Assembly (NCBI GenBank): GCA_029052265.1
Contig: JAIDJJ010000437.1
Coordinates: 1-6,545, forward strand
DNA: 6,545 nt
DNA from: Muribaculaceae bacterium
Lineage (GTDB): Bacteria; Bacteroidota; Bacteroidia; Bacteroidales; Muribaculaceae
Direction of reading: 5' to 3'
Shown here: piece after piece, positions 5,830 to 6,545 of the stretch
Layout: the number at the start of each line of letters is the position of its first letter
How positions within the stretch are numbered: the stretch's first letter is position 1
The notes under the pieces: model-generated
What the model saw: the letters and a program-made list of their open reading frames with translations, nothing else
Database searches by the model: none
What the model was told of the DNA's origin: nothing
Made by a program: the position numbers and the translations under genes

Positions 5830-6039
5830 ATGAATTTAGAACCTTTAAAAGAAGAAAACAGCTTGACGCCATTTATGCTGTCAAGAGTGCTTGGCGGGGA
5901 AGACATCCTTCTCCCAACCCTCACTGTCACTCCCGGAAATAAAGGCGATGGGAATGACGGAGATGATTCAGACGAAGATGACTCGGATGATCAAGTTGAT
6001 CCGGGTGCGGGTGGAACTGGAGGAAACGGTGGAAAGTAA
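5830..6039 (+). CDS. Putative RiPP (graspetide-type) precursor peptide with double-Gly leader
   Basis: This 69-aa peptide has a clear leader/core layout. The leader, NLEPLKEENSLTPFMLSRVLGG (residues 2-23), ends in Gly22-Gly23 after the amphipathic LSRVLGG, like the 'GG-Bacteroidales' natural-product precursors whose leaders are cut at the double glycine by transporter or C39-type peptidases. The core starts EDILLPTLTVTPG with three evenly spaced Thr (30, 32, 34). It continues through an acidic stretch rich in Asp (about 40-57, including DDSDEDDSDD) and ends in a Gly-rich tail with Lys69. There is no Cys, which argues against lanthipeptide or sactipeptide chemistry. Thr/Ser hydroxyls with many Asp/Glu carboxylates are what an ATP-grasp ligase would join as omega-esters; Lys38 or Lys69 could give omega-amides. 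The ATP-grasp gene begins 34 bp downstream. Translation probably starts at the only nearby ATG, after the A/T-rich leader TATTTTATTTAT. Confidence 0.72.
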   Translation: MNLEPLKEENSLTPFMLSRVLGGEDILLPTLTVTPGNKGDGNDGDDSDEDDSDDQVDPGAGGTGGNGGK

Positions 6040-6073
6040 ATCTCCATTATAAAAACAGTTTACGGATATTCTT

Positions 6074-6545
6074 ATGATTCTTTTATTATCTTCTTCTGGA
6101 GATTATAGCACTGATTTAGTGATCGATTGGTTGGATGCATTTAATCATGAATATATTCGGATAAATGCAGAAGATTTAATTGATCAAAAAATCAAGATTG
6201 AGCTATCTTCCAATGGGAAATTCCATTGGAAGATAGCTGAATCACAAATCCCCTCAGATGAAATCCATGCAGCATGGTTCAGGAAGTTTTATTTTGTCAG
6301 AGAATCTTTATGGCACAAAAATTTCCCTCATAATGATCTCGGACATGCGGAACATTCAAAAATGGTAAAACAAATTAAAAAATTATTGGAATTTATAGCA
6401 TTATCCCATTCAGATATCAGTTGGCTTACTAATCCCAACCATATTAGATTAAATAAACCATTTGTATTGATGTTAGCTTCAAAAATTGGATTAAACATAC
6501 CCGACACAACAATTACTAATTATTGTGAAGACAAACTAGCAAAAA
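6074..6545 (+). CDS. gwsG: ATP-grasp peptide maturase, grasp-with-spasm type (N-terminal 157 residues, truncated by window end)
   Basis: The frame from ATG 6074 stays open to the last base, giving 157 codons of a gene that should be roughly twice as long. It opens MILLLSSSGDYSTDLVIDWLDAFNHEYIRINAEDLI, close to how graspetide-type ATP-grasp ligases of Bacteroidetes 'grasp-with-spasm' systems begin (an MILI...S-D-STD.VIDWL pattern with ..YIRIN.ED). AAWFRKFYF (66-74) corresponds to the W-[YF]-R-[RK] strand of the MvdC/MvdD family. LNKPFVLMLASKIGLNIPDTTITN (126-149) is the conserved NKp..qlk.A...GL.iP.T.iTN entry to the ATP-grasp fold. The ATP-binding Lys, Asp, Glu and Asn residues would lie past the edge and cannot be checked. 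Family knowledge says such enzymes phosphorylate Asp/Glu side chains of a precursor and close omega-ester or omega-amide rings. The 69-aa peptide just upstream is the obvious substrate. A weak GGA lies 10 nt before the start. Confidence 0.82.
   Translation, partial: MILLLSSSGDYSTDLVIDWLDAFNHEYIRINAEDLIDQKIKIELSSNGKFHWKIAESQIPSDEIHAAWFRKFYFVRESLWHKNFPHNDLGHAEHSKMVKQIKKLLEFIALSHSDISWLTNPNHIRLNKPFVLMLASKIGLNIPDTTITNYCEDKLAK
6201..6238. repeat. Perfect 16-bp inverted repeat inside the ATP-grasp coding sequence
   Basis: AGCTATCTTCCAATGG (6201-6216) is the exact reverse complement of CCATTGGAAGATAGCT (6223-6238), separated by GAAATT. The 38-nt unit would form a very stable mRNA hairpin about 130 nt into the gene, across codons for ELSSNGKFHWKIAE. 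The frame is unbroken. No U-tract follows (GAATCACAAATC), so it is not an ordinary terminator. It might slow ribosomes, block downstream folding or be a protein-binding site. The sequence is certain; the role is unknown. Confidence 0.6.

Noticed and set aside
5830..6039. The 69-aa peptide as a lanthipeptide, sactipeptide or other Cys-dependent product
   Set aside because: It contains no cysteine, and no LanM- or radical-SAM-type gene is visible in the window; the adjacent enzyme is ATP-grasp.
1..6545. CRISPR arrays, tRNA/rRNA genes, insertion sequences or integrases
   Set aside because: I saw no regularly spaced direct repeats, no tRNA-like cloverleaf or CCA-flanked element, and no transposase or recombinase motif in any frame.

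Overview
The window looks like a chromosomal segment of a Bacteroidales bacterium, most likely from the Muribaculaceae/Bacteroidaceae side. The evidence is the gene order dapB-lepB-WbqC, a LepB with the large lumenal insertions typical of Bacteroidetes, weak Shine-Dalgarno signals with A/T-rich leaders, a promoter of the Bacteroides type (TTTG, 20-nt spacer, TAnnTTT-), and a DUF3244-like secreted protein. This placement is inferred from protein character and gene order; no database was searched.

Region 1 (1-362) is mainly intergenic. It holds a possible minus-strand gene start leaving the left edge, a long imperfect inverted repeat (96-192), a small hairpin and a perfect 16-bp A/T palindrome just before dapB.

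Region 2 (363-3335) is a housekeeping block on the + strand with visibly higher GC: dapB (lysine/diaminopimelate synthesis), a stem-loop, lepB (signal peptidase I) and a WbqC-family protein.

Region 3 (3362-6545) is visibly more A/T-rich and looks like an accessory biosynthetic locus, cut off by the right edge. It encodes: (i) a 618-aa lipobox-TPR-transmembrane-HTH protein, probably a membrane-anchored regulator; (ii) a 136-bp intergenic region with five GAGCG elements in both orientations, nested hairpins and a good Bacteroides-type promoter; (iii) a small secreted DUF3244-like protein with an Asp-rich insert; (iv) a 69-aa peptide with a double-glycine leader and a Thr/Asp/Gly-rich, Cys-free core; and (v) the first 157 codons of an ATP-grasp ligase that resembles the GwsG enzyme of 'grasp-with-spasm' RiPP systems.

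The simplest reading of region 3 is a graspetide-type (omega-ester or omega-amide linked) RiPP cluster. The 69-aa peptide would be the precursor, the ATP-grasp enzyme would crosslink Thr/Ser (or Lys) to Asp/Glu in its core, and the TPR-HTH protein would control the operon through the GAGCG cluster. The SPASM partner, protease and exporter expected for such systems would lie beyond position 6545. A perfect 16-bp hairpin inside the ATP-grasp coding sequence is an unexplained extra feature.
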